Shown piece after piece: positions 1 to 6,742 of a stretch of 6,742 bases of DNA. The stretch lies in contig WFPQ01000194.1 in NCBI GenBank assembly GCA_015487515.1, forward strand, positions 1-6,742. Direction: 5' to 3'. Source of the stretch: Hyphomicrobiales bacterium (GTDB lineage: Bacteria; Pseudomonadota; Alphaproteobacteria; Rhizobiales; Devosiaceae). Each line of letters begins with the position of its first letter. The stretch's first letter is position 1. The translations under genes and the position numbers were made by a program. Under the pieces are notes generated by a model. That model was not told the DNA's origin, made no database searches, and was given only the letters and a program-made list of their open reading frames with translations.

Positions 1-453
1 CAGTTGGGAACCCCGATCGAAATCTATGAAACTCCTGAAACCGTTTTCGTGGCCGGATTCATAGGCTCGCCTTCCATGAACCTGATCAACGGAAAACTCA
101 GCAATGACGGAACCGTTATCAGCCTGCCCGAAGGGGGGAAGGTAAAACTGGCAAAACCCCGCAAGCAACACGGGGGCAAGGACATAATCATGGGTATCAG
201 GCCCGAGCATGTGAGCCTGGCAAAGGGCAAGGAAGACGGGGTAGAGGTCAGGATCAACGTGGTCGAGCAGCTGGGGGCCGACACCCTGGTACACTGTGCC
301 CTTGGCAACAAGGAACCAAAGATAACCGATACGGGGTTCGTTGTGCGCCTCAAGGGAATCAAGAGCCTTGGGAACGGGGAAAACATGCTGCTGAACTTTG
401 CGGAAAAAAACCTGCACCTGTTCGACGCAAAAAGCGGCAAGCGCCTCAAGTAA
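1..453 (+). CDS. Sugar ABC transporter ATP-binding protein, C-terminal part (MalK/UgpC-like), 5' truncated
   Basis: This is the last 150 residues of an importer ATPase; the reading frame is open from base 1 and ends in TAA. The Walker A, signature, Walker B and H-loop regions lie upstream of the window. The visible part starts with QLGTPIEIYETP, followed by FIGSPSMNLI (visible residues 20-29), which joins the nucleotide-binding domain to the C-terminal TOBE/OB-fold region in MalK/UgpC-type ATPases. GIRPEH (65-70) is the usual start of the second TOBE segment. In the family this protein energises a periplasmic-binding-protein-dependent carbohydrate importer at the inner membrane, and the TOBE part carries regulatory contacts. 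The substrate cannot be read from this fragment. The adjacent convergent fructokinase makes a fructose-containing sugar or another glycoside plausible, as inference only. The annotated ATG at base 4 would be internal; the true start is off-window. Confidence 0.93.
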   Translation, partial: QLGTPIEIYETPETVFVAGFIGSPSMNLINGKLSNDGTVISLPEGGKVKLAKPRKQHGGKDIIMGIRPEHVSLAKGKEDGVEVRINVVEQLGADTLVHCALGNKEPKITDTGFVVRLKGIKSLGNGENMLLNFAEKNLHLFDAKSGKRLK

Positions 454-687
454 CCCAAAAGGCCTTTTTCAGGATCATCGCCGATTTTCCTTCGGGATTT
501 TGACCAGAGATCCTGCAAAGGTAAAAAGTCATTGGTCCGGGAGGCGTTTGGCGAAACATATTTGAGCCCGGGGATTGTTTTGAGGCGGAGGGTGTAAGCG
601 GGCATTTTGCTGCCTGTACCCGGACAGGTACAAATGATCCCCGAAAACGGCACCGGGGACATGATGCCTGCATGTTTCATATATCTC
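454..687. other. Intergenic region between convergent ABC ATPase and fructokinase genes
   Basis: This is the 234-base gap between two gene 3' ends. I see no supported gene in it. It holds an AAAAGGCCTTTT palindrome (457-468), a long imperfect inverted repeat (463-521), and small GC-rich inverted repeats: CCTGT/ACAGG at 613-617/624-628, overlapping GTACC/GGTAC at 616-620/627-631, and TCCCCG/CGGGGA at 638-643/654-659. None is followed by a clear T run on either strand, so no classical intrinsic terminator can be assigned, although the region must contain the transcript ends of both genes. Confidence 0.6.
463..521. repeat. Imperfect inverted repeat downstream of the ABC ATPase gene
   Basis: CCTTTTTCAGGATC (463-476) is nearly the reverse complement of GATCCTGCAAAGG (509-521). 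The core CAGGATC/GATCCTG is perfect over 7 bp, and the CCTTT/AAAGG ends also pair around a small internal mismatch. The intervening 32 bases contain a minor CCGA/TCGG pairing. It starts 9 bases after the ATPase stop codon, so it could fold at the 3' end of that mRNA. There is no T run after the second arm on the plus strand, so a termination role is unproven. Confidence 0.35.
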
Positions 688-1608
688 TTACAACTCGTGC
701 TGCCATGGGGGATTGGCCCCGGCCCGTGAAACGGTAATGGCAGCCGCCCTTGCCGCCATGGCCATTGCCGTTTCCAGCTGTGCCGGCAAAATTTCTGCAA
801 GCCTTGACTTTTCCAGCAGTCCCTGGCCATCAAGGGAGGCAAGAATCGCAGCACCAAAGCTGTCTCCCGCTCCCACGCTGTCCTTAAAAATGGTGCTGAT
901 GGCAGGCTGAACAAAGCGGAAATCCTTGATATATGCCACGGCTCCCCTGCTCCCCCGGGTAATGATCACCAGCCGGGCCCCGCCCTTGAGCCAGTCATTT
1001 GCAAGCAGATCCTCATCGGCCCCGGGAAAAAGCCATTCCAGATCCTCATCACTGACCTTTATGATGTCTGCAATGGCCAGCATGCGCTCAAGGCGTTCCA
1101 GATAGGGGGTCTTCTTGCCAACCAGGGTCGGGCGGATATTGGGATCAAGGGAAATCAGCCTTTGTCCGGCATTGCCGGCGGCCAGTTCCTCATAAAGTGA
1201 GGCGGCCGGATCATTGATCAGGGAAAAGGAACCAAAATGCAGGGCCCTTACTTCCCCTGAAAAAACCGGGCCATTACCGCTTTCCAGCATGCGCCCTGCC
1301 GAACCCTGATCGAAAAAGGCATAGCGGGGCTGGGAATTTTCAAAACTGACAAAAGCCAGGGTCGAGGGGCGGTCGGAAATGGCTACCAGGGAAGTATCCA
1401 CACTGCTGGCCACCAGGGCATCGAGCAGCATGTCGCCGAAAAAATCCCTGGATATGCCACCAAAATAGCCAACCCTTGAACCAAGCCGGCCAAGGCCAAT
1501 GGCCACGTTGAAAATCGAGCCGCCGGCAAATGGCTGAAAGGCCTGTTTTCCCTGCCCGCAGGTTACGGGGAAAAAATCCACAAGGGCTTCTCCGCAGCAT
1601 ACTATCAT
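688..1608 (-). CDS. frk: Fructokinase (PfkB/ribokinase family)
   Basis: A cytosolic sugar kinase of 306 residues that transfers phosphate from ATP to fructose, giving fructose-6-phosphate. PfkB signature 1 is seen as FAGGSIFNVAIGLGRLG (27-43), where the GG and Asn belong to the sugar site. LDPNIRP (154-160) and KVSDEDLEWL (184-193) are typical mid-domain motifs. PfkB signature 2, DSVGAGDSFGAA (243-254), contains the anion-hole GAG and the catalytic base Asp249. The N-terminal CCGEALVD and C-terminal SRAGANPPW match the alphaproteobacterial/rhizobial Frk type as I remember it, which is why fructose is preferred over ribose or KDG. The frame stays open to 1653, but the start is placed at the ATG at 1608 because GGAGAG lies 8 bases upstream and family members begin at this motif. 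It converges with the sugar ABC gene, which supports a carbohydrate-uptake locus. Confidence 0.9.
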   Translation of the reverse strand: MIVCCGEALVDFFPVTCGQGKQAFQPFAGGSIFNVAIGLGRLGSRVGYFGGISRDFFGDMLLDALVASSVDTSLVAISDRPSTLAFVSFENSQPRYAFFDQGSAGRMLESGNGPVFSGEVRALHFGSFSLINDPAASLYEELAAGNAGQRLISLDPNIRPTLVGKKTPYLERLERMLAIADIIKVSDEDLEWLFPGADEDLLANDWLKGGARLVIITRGSRGAVAYIKDFRFVQPAISTIFKDSVGAGDSFGAAILASLDGQGLLEKSRLAEILPAQLETAMAMAARAAAITVSRAGANPPWQHEL

Positions 1609-1616
1609 TGAACTTG

Positions 1617-1622
1617 CTCTCC
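1617..1622 (-). promoter_or_regulatory. Ribosome binding site of the fructokinase gene
   Basis: The minus strand reads GGAGAG, 8 bases before the ATG at 1608. It decides that start over the upstream in-frame codons that extend to 1653. Confidence 0.7.
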
Positions 1623-1635
1623 AAAATTCAAAACC

Positions 1636-1727
1636 GGCAGGCTTCCTGAACAATTACCGGGAAAACAAACCGTTGCAGCCCGGACTCCAAAACCGGAACC
1701 CAAAGTCAAATATCAGGAAGGCCTGGC
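1636..1727 (-). repeat. Imperfect inverted repeat in the fructokinase upstream region
   Basis: The arms are GGCAGGCTTCCTGA (1636-1649) and TCAGGAAGGCCTGGC (1713-1727). They pair over 8 perfect base pairs, a one-base bulge, then 4 more pairs, with 63 bases between. The arms lie 28-119 bases upstream of the fructokinase ATG, so in a long leader they could fold; as DNA they could be two half-sites. Both readings are inference from symmetry alone. Confidence 0.25.
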
Positions 1728-2025
1728 AATAATCAAAATCAGCTTGAACGGTCAGCCCCGGGCCTGCATTGTAAAAGACAAAAGCAAGGGAGGCGGACAT
1801 AGGCAAGCTGATTTTTGACACAGGCAGACCTTTTTGCTTCCCCTCCCCCTGGAGGCAGATATGGGCGGGATTGATACGGGTTCCGCTAAAGCCTGTTGCC
1901 GCTGATGTTTCCGGAGCGTCCGCGGACGTTCTTATGAACCTTCTGGCCGTGGCCGGCATGGCGCCCAATACCAAGGCGACATCAAAGACTGGGGCAAATG
2001 GTTAATTCCACCCCTTTGATTCTGA

Positions 2026-4137
<2,112 letters not shown>

Positions 4138-4209
4138 AATGTTCCGGGAGCCCTGGAAACGGGGCAAAGGGAGCGGGAGTTGCAAAAGCCCCCTGCTGAC
4201 AAGTGAAGA

Positions 4210-4257
4210 GCCCCGGGGCAGTGCCTGATCTGAAAAGACGGATATTTGCCTGGCAAA
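4210..4257 (+). repeat. Two short palindromes downstream of fadH
   Basis: GCCCCGGGGC (4210-4219) is a perfect 10-base palindrome, and TTTGCC-T-GGCAAA (4245-4257) is symmetrical around one base. Both follow the fadH stop but have loops too small for RNA hairpins and no following T run. No fadH terminator can be assigned, and a protein-binding role is only a possibility. Confidence 0.25.
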
Positions 4258-4276
4258 CACGGGATATGGAATAGGG

Positions 4277-4372
4277 AAAAGAACGCCGGGCGCTGAATAT
4301 GGGCGGATCCGATCAGCAAGATCCGCCGGCAGAACCATTCAGGCGGTCTTTTCCGGAAAACAGCGCCCGGCG
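4277..4372 (-). terminator. Nested inverted repeat with T-rich tail at the 3' end of the DUF1353 gene
   Basis: The outer arms are a perfect 12-bp inverted repeat: CGCCGGGCGCTG (4284-4295) and CAGCGCCCGGCG (4361-4372). Inside is a perfect 8-bp inverted repeat, GGCGGATC (4302-4309) and GATCCGCC (4320-4327), with a 10-base loop that contains the gene's TGA stop. Read on the minus strand, the second outer arm is followed directly by TTCTTTT (4283-4277), as expected of an intrinsic terminator for minus-strand transcripts. The unusual point is that one outer arm lies inside the coding sequence. The long 65-base spacing makes it less canonical than a simple hairpin. Confidence 0.5.
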
Positions 4373-4726
4373 GGCAGAGGTCCAGGCGAGGGTGGAAAAA
4401 AACAGCATCCATGCCCGTGCAACAGGGGTTCTGCGGGCCCTGAGAGCCCGATAGAATTCTGCGGCGGCAAATATCACGTGCTGGCCCCGGAGCAAAAGCT
4501 CATCGTGAACGGCAGCCCCAAGCAGGACCCGGCGATCATGGGGACTTTGCAGCCATTCAAGCGGCCTTGGCACCGAAATATCAAATTTCGTTCCCTTGGG
4601 AATCTTCAATATCCAGCCCGACCCCCTTGAGCCGATTTCCCATATCAGGTCGCAGCCAAGCTGATAGGTGGTACGGGTTCCCTCCACCAGGAAAAATTCT
4701 TCACAGCAGGAAAATTCGCTGGCCAT
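4313..4726 (-). CDS. DUF1353-like protein of unknown function
   Basis: A 137-residue protein with no signal peptide or obvious membrane segment. The central part fits the DUF1353 pattern: ILKIPKGTKFDISVPRPLEWL (39-59), corresponding to the family's VP-x-G-x-x-x-D-x-x-S-x-PR core, then LLGAAVHDELLL (68-79), whose His74-Asp75 pair matches the family's conserved HD. From memory, the family is common in tailed phages and as stand-alone genes in proteobacteria; its biochemical role is not established. A second acidic residue usually found about 15 positions after the HD is not clearly present; AAAEFYRAL (87-95) occupies that place, so the site may be altered. The last 25 residues are low in family resemblance and are encoded over one arm of the 3' inverted repeat. 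No good ribosome binding site precedes the ATG, but this ATG overlaps the stop of an upstream mini-ORF as TGATG. Assignment is by motif recognition only. Confidence 0.7.
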   Translation of the reverse strand: MASEFSCCEEFFLVEGTRTTYQLGCDLIWEIGSRGSGWILKIPKGTKFDISVPRPLEWLQSPHDRRVLLGAAVHDELLLRGQHVIFAAAEFYRALRARRTPVARAWMLFFSTLAWTSARRALFSGKDRLNGSAGGSC

Positions 4727-4806
4727 CAGTGCAGGCGATTCCAGGGAAGCCTGCCGGAAAGGGACCCGGGTGTAACTTCAAAAAAGCCACTGGCGAAATT
4801 CTTCAT
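4726..4806 (-). CDS. Possible 26-residue mini-ORF linking the SDR and DUF1353 genes
   Basis: The ATG (4806-4804) shares its A with the SDR stop codon (TGATG), and the TGA stop (4728-4726) shares its A with the DUF1353 start codon, again TGATG. The 26-residue product starts MKNFASGFFEV and ends RLPWNRLH; it matches no family I recognise. The nearest Shine-Dalgarno-like stretch is GGAGG about 15 bases upstream, inside the SDR gene, so translation would depend mainly on termination-reinitiation. Its role could be just to deliver ribosomes to the DUF1353 start. Alternatively the two overlaps are chance, or this is a frame-shifted N-terminus of the DUF1353 protein. Confidence 0.35.
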   Translation of the reverse strand: MKNFASGFFEVTPGSLSGRLPWNRLH

Positions 4807-5510
4807 CAGGACAGCAACCAGCCTCCATCCACATCAATGGTGGTGCCTGTTACAAAGTCATTTTCGATCAGGAACAGGATACCACTTGCCGCCTCCCGGG
4901 CCGTCCCTGCCCTTTCTATGATGTTGCCCCTGACAATCTTTGCATAGAGTTCTTCGCGCTCCTTGCCCTGGGCTCCGATCATAGGAGTGTCGATGGTGCC
5001 CGGCGACAGGACATTTATGCGGCGGGGAGCAATTTCGGGCGCCAGGGCCCTAACCAGGGCTTCGACCGCACCGCCAACCGAAGAAAGGGCAACCTGGCCG
5101 GGTTTGCACTTTCTTGCCGGGGCCCCGCTGACCAGAACAATGGCCCCGTCCTCCGCCATGTGCGGGGTTCCGAAGCGCACCACGTTGGCATATCCCCACA
5201 ACTTGTCAAAAGAACCCTGATAGCCATCCATGTCCATTTCAAGAAACGGGCCAATGGCCCGGCTGCCGCCAGTGGCAGCGCTTACCAGAATGTCAAAAGG
5301 GGCATGCTTTTCGAACAGGGAGCTGAGAGCCTTGCGGTCAAGCACGTCACACCGGGCCAACTCGACACCTTCTGCAGGATTTTTAACCTTGCCCGGGTTG
5401 CGGCTTATGGCAACGGTTCTTGCACCGCCGGCCACCAGAAGATCCACCGTTGCAAGGCCGATACCGGAAGTTCCCCCGAACACCAGTGCTTTTTTACCTG
5501 CCAGTTCCAT
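4806..5510 (-). CDS. Atypical short-chain dehydrogenase/reductase (SDR) lacking the YxxxK pair
   Basis: A 234-residue Rossmann-fold protein. The cofactor motif GGTSGIG is clear (12-18), with SRNP (36-39) at the end of the second strand, where Arg37 suggests NADP(H), and CDVLD (54-58) as the adenine-site acidic motif. The C-terminal SPGTIDTPM (169-177) and the closing TGTTIDVDGGW (221-231) are standard for classical SDRs. Ser128 (VLVSGA) sits at the catalytic Ser position. By eye, the active-site Tyr and Lys fall at Leu142 and Gly146 (QVALSSVGGAVEAL), so both are missing, and the usual NNAG segment is SAAT (77-80). The substrate is unknown; a non-catalytic or altered mechanism is possible. I recall other bacterial SDRs with this PGxVAL...GGAVEAL pattern, so this is probably a subgroup and not a decayed gene. 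The frame is open to 5606, but the start is the ATG at 5510, with GGAGAG 5 bases upstream. The stop overlaps a mini-ORF start. Confidence 0.88.
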   Translation of the reverse strand: MELAGKKALVFGGTSGIGLATVDLLVAGGARTVAISRNPGKVKNPAEGVELARCDVLDRKALSSLFEKHAPFDILVSAATGGSRAIGPFLEMDMDGYQGSFDKLWGYANVVRFGTPHMAEDGAIVLVSGAPARKCKPGQVALSSVGGAVEALVRALAPEIAPRRINVLSPGTIDTPMIGAQGKEREELYAKIVRGNIIERAGTAREAASGILFLIENDFVTGTTIDVDGGWLLS

Positions 5511-5515
5511 TATGA

Positions 5516-5521
5516 CTCTCC
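5516..5521 (-). promoter_or_regulatory. Ribosome binding site of the SDR gene
   Basis: GGAGAG on the minus strand, 5 bases before the ATG at 5510. It supports this start over the longer open frame reaching 5606, whose extra residues do not look like SDR sequence. Confidence 0.7.
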
Positions 5522-5577
5522 ATGAGAATGACTGAACAATTACGGATAATGCCGAAAATGCCCGTGTTGCTGGAGAC

Positions 5578-5606
5578 AACATAATGGTTCGGGGAAAGTC
5601 AATCAA
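5578..5606 (-). promoter_or_regulatory. Candidate sigma-70-type promoter for the SDR operon
   Basis: On the minus strand, TTGATT (5606-5601) is followed after exactly 17 bases by TATGTT (5583-5578). Each hexamer matches the consensus at 4 of 6 positions. Transcription would start near 5571, giving a leader of about 60 bases. It lies downstream of the ctaB stem-loop, consistent with separate transcription of the SDR genes. Alphaproteobacterial promoters are variable, so this is a weak prediction. Confidence 0.3.
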
Positions 5607-5644
5607 CGATCAACGGCAAATAAGCCAATGGGAAAAGATGATTT

Positions 5645-5681
5645 TGTTGCGAGCATGGCAATCCTGCCATGCCAGGCAACA
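5645..5681 (-). terminator. Stable stem-loop between ctaB and the SDR gene
   Basis: A perfect 8-bp stem, GCATGGCA (5653-5660) and TGCCATGC (5665-5672), closes a 4-base loop. It is extended by a 6-bp outer stem, TGTTGC (5645-5650) and GCAACA (5676-5681), across a small internal loop. It begins 27 bases after the ctaB stop codon on the minus strand. What follows there is AAATCATCTTTTCCC, so the T run is 8 bases away from the stem and not contiguous. It may be a transcript 3' end, a stability element or a weak terminator for ctaB. Confidence 0.45.
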
Positions 5682-5707
5682 TGTGATGGCTCAAGTGAAG
5701 TGGTTCC

Positions 5708-6658
5708 TCAGACAAGAACCGGCCAGAATGACAGGACAAGCCCGGCCTGGCGCAGGAACACTTCGAGCAGGACCGCAAAAAACAGGACAAACAAATATAG
5801 CAGGGACAATTTGAAGAACCTGCGCTCCATGGCAAAATTGTCCGCCCCTGCTTCAGCCTCCCCGCGTGCCCTGAGCCGGACGGCTCCAGTGATGAAAACC
5901 AGGTTGAGAACAAAAGCGCCCAGAAAATATACGGGCCCGCCAATCGAGGTGAATGCCACAAACATGGAAATGGCAGCCAGCACAAAGGTATAGATCAATA
6001 TCTGGCGCCTGGTCTCCCGGCGGCCGTGGGTAACCGTGAGCATGGGCACCCTGGCCCGCTCATAATCATTGTTCATGAACAGGGAAAGGGACCAGAAGTG
6101 GGGCGGTGTCCACATGAAAATCAGGCCAAACAGCAAAAACGCCTCGATGCTGATGCTGCCGGTGACTGCCACCCAGCCGATCATGGGGGGAAAGGCACCG
6201 GCAGCCCCGCCGATGACTATGTTCCAGGGAGTAGTGCGTTTCAACCACATCGTATAGATGACCACGTAGAAAAATATGGTGAACGCCAGCAATGCGGCAG
6301 CGGCAAGATTGGAAACGAGACCAAGGCCAACCACCGAAAAAAGGGAAAGGGCAAGACCAAGATTGCGAGCCTCCGACGGAGTGACCCGGCCAACCGGAAC
6401 CGGCCTGGACATGGTTCTGCGCATCAGGGCATCGATATCTGCATCCCACCACATGTTCAGAGCCCCGGAGGCTCCCCCACCAAGAGCAACCAGAAAAATC
6501 ACCGCAGCCATGGCAGGCAGACTCAGGGAACCGGGAGCAGCAAGCATGCCTATGGCTGCGGTGAAGACCACCAGGGACATTACCCTGGGCTTTAACAAGG
6601 CAAAGTAGTCTGAAATCCTAAAACCGCGAACCGCAGTCCGGGTAGTTACGTCACTCAT
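5708..6658 (-). CDS. ctaB: Protoheme IX farnesyltransferase (heme O synthase, UbiA family)
   Basis: A polytopic inner-membrane prenyltransferase of 316 residues that attaches a farnesyl group from farnesyl diphosphate to heme B, giving heme O, the precursor of heme A in cytochrome oxidases. The first Asp-rich motif is NMWWDADIDALMRRTMSRP (68-86) with Asp72 and Asp76. The family block YTMWLKRTTPWNIVIGGAAG (135-154) and MWTPPHFWSLSL (182-193) identify CyoE/CtaB among UbiA proteins. Several hydrophobic segments (about 25-40, 49-66, 99-116, 118-138, 148-167, 172-184, 219-236, 241-261, 283-300) fit the usual multi-helix fold. The frame opens with TTG at 6664, but the ATG at 6658 is chosen because AAGGG lies 7 bases upstream of it and would be too close to the TTG. 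The usual alphaproteobacterial downstream genes ctaG and coxC do not follow; an SDR gene does. The name cyoE is an equivalent alternative. Confidence 0.96.
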   Translation of the reverse strand: MSDVTTRTAVRGFRISDYFALLKPRVMSLVVFTAAIGMLAAPGSLSLPAMAAVIFLVALGGGASGALNMWWDADIDALMRRTMSRPVPVGRVTPSEARNLGLALSLFSVVGLGLVSNLAAAALLAFTIFFYVVIYTMWLKRTTPWNIVIGGAAGAFPPMIGWVAVTGSISIEAFLLFGLIFMWTPPHFWSLSLFMNNDYERARVPMLTVTHGRRETRRQILIYTFVLAAISMFVAFTSIGGPVYFLGAFVLNLVFITGAVRLRARGEAEAGADNFAMERRFFKLSLLYLFVLFFAVLLEVFLRQAGLVLSFWPVLV

Positions 6659-6665
6659 GATCAAA

Positions 6666-6670
6666 CCCTT
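6666..6670 (-). promoter_or_regulatory. Ribosome binding site of ctaB
   Basis: AAGGG on the minus strand, 7 bases before the ATG at 6658. This favours that ATG over the in-frame TTG at 6664. Confidence 0.6.
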
Positions 6671-6681
6671 TCAACCCATGC

Positions 6682-6711
6682 CCACCGGGCACAAGGCGCC
6701 CGATGGTTTTT
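6682..6711 (+). terminator. Terminator-like hairpin upstream of ctaB, T run on the plus strand
   Basis: CCACCGGGC (6682-6690) and GCCCGATGG (6698-6706) form a 9-bp stem with one mismatch in this orientation (a G-U wobble on the minus strand), a 7-base loop, then TTTTT (6707-6711) on the plus strand. It has the form of an intrinsic terminator for plus-strand transcription, yet no plus-strand gene in view ends here. On the minus strand it lies in the leader of ctaB, preceded by AAAAA, where it could act as a processing or stability element instead. Confidence 0.4.
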
Positions 6712-6742
6712 GCAGTTACAATACAATGGGGGGCGGGTACAG

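Noticed and set aside
24..914. Minus-strand 296-codon frame spanning the ABC gene and the fructokinase 3' end
   Set aside because: It overlaps two clear genes in other frames and its Pro/Arg/Ser-rich translation shows no domain.
1817..1822. TTGACA as a -35 box for fadH
   Set aside because: The sequence 17 bases downstream is TTCCCC, so no -10 element is present.
1654..1974. Minus-strand open frame of 106 codons upstream of fructokinase
   Set aside because: It opens with TTG, has no good ribosome binding site and gives no recognisable motif; its composition looks like chance translation.
1772..2005. Plus-strand open frame of about 77 codons ending with TAA before fadH
   Set aside because: No credible start codon with a ribosome binding site and no family resemblance. 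The segment ADVSGASADVLMNLLAVAGM looks protein-like, but that is not enough to call a gene or a remnant.
5599..5985. Minus-strand 128-codon frame overlapping the end of ctaB
   Set aside because: It lies in another frame over the well-supported ctaB 3' end; only its last 27 codons extend past ctaB, across the stem-loop, with no motif.
6026..6595. Plus-strand 189-codon frame opposite ctaB
   Set aside because: It is antisense to the ctaB coding sequence, is rich in Gly/His/Lys/Pro as expected from a reversed membrane-protein gene, and has no family resemblance.

Overview
The window reads as ordinary bacterial chromosome, most likely from an alphaproteobacterium of moderate GC. That is an inference. 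The fructokinase matches, from memory, the rhizobial Frk type (N-terminal CCGEALVD, C-terminal SRAGANPPW), and a CtaB-type heme O synthase is present. No rRNA, tRNA, CRISPR array, transposase or integrase was seen.

Layout. Positions 1-453 (+) hold the C-terminal end of a sugar-type ABC transporter ATPase, cut by the window edge. Facing it on the minus strand is a fructokinase (688-1608). A 480-base stretch without a convincing gene (1609-2088) separates it from a divergent, complete 2,4-dienoyl-CoA reductase, FadH (2089-4137, +). The rest runs on the minus strand: heme O synthase CtaB (5708-6658), then an atypical short-chain dehydrogenase/reductase (SDR, 4806-5510), a possible 26-residue mini-ORF (4726-4806) and a DUF1353-like protein (4313-4726).

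How the genes relate. The ATPase and the fructokinase both suggest uptake and phosphorylation of sugars such as fructose or a fructose-containing disaccharide, although they are convergent and so not one transcript. FadH acts in beta-oxidation of unsaturated fatty acids. CtaB makes heme O for the aerobic terminal oxidase. The SDR, mini-ORF and DUF1353 gene look like a small operon: both junctions are TGATG stop/start overlaps, and the last gene ends in a nested inverted repeat followed by a T-rich run.

The points most worth a second look are that chained TGATG arrangement, the SDR that appears to have lost its catalytic Tyr/Lys pair, and several stem-loops between genes. I see no clear evidence of a wholly new system; most of the window is recognisable housekeeping metabolism.
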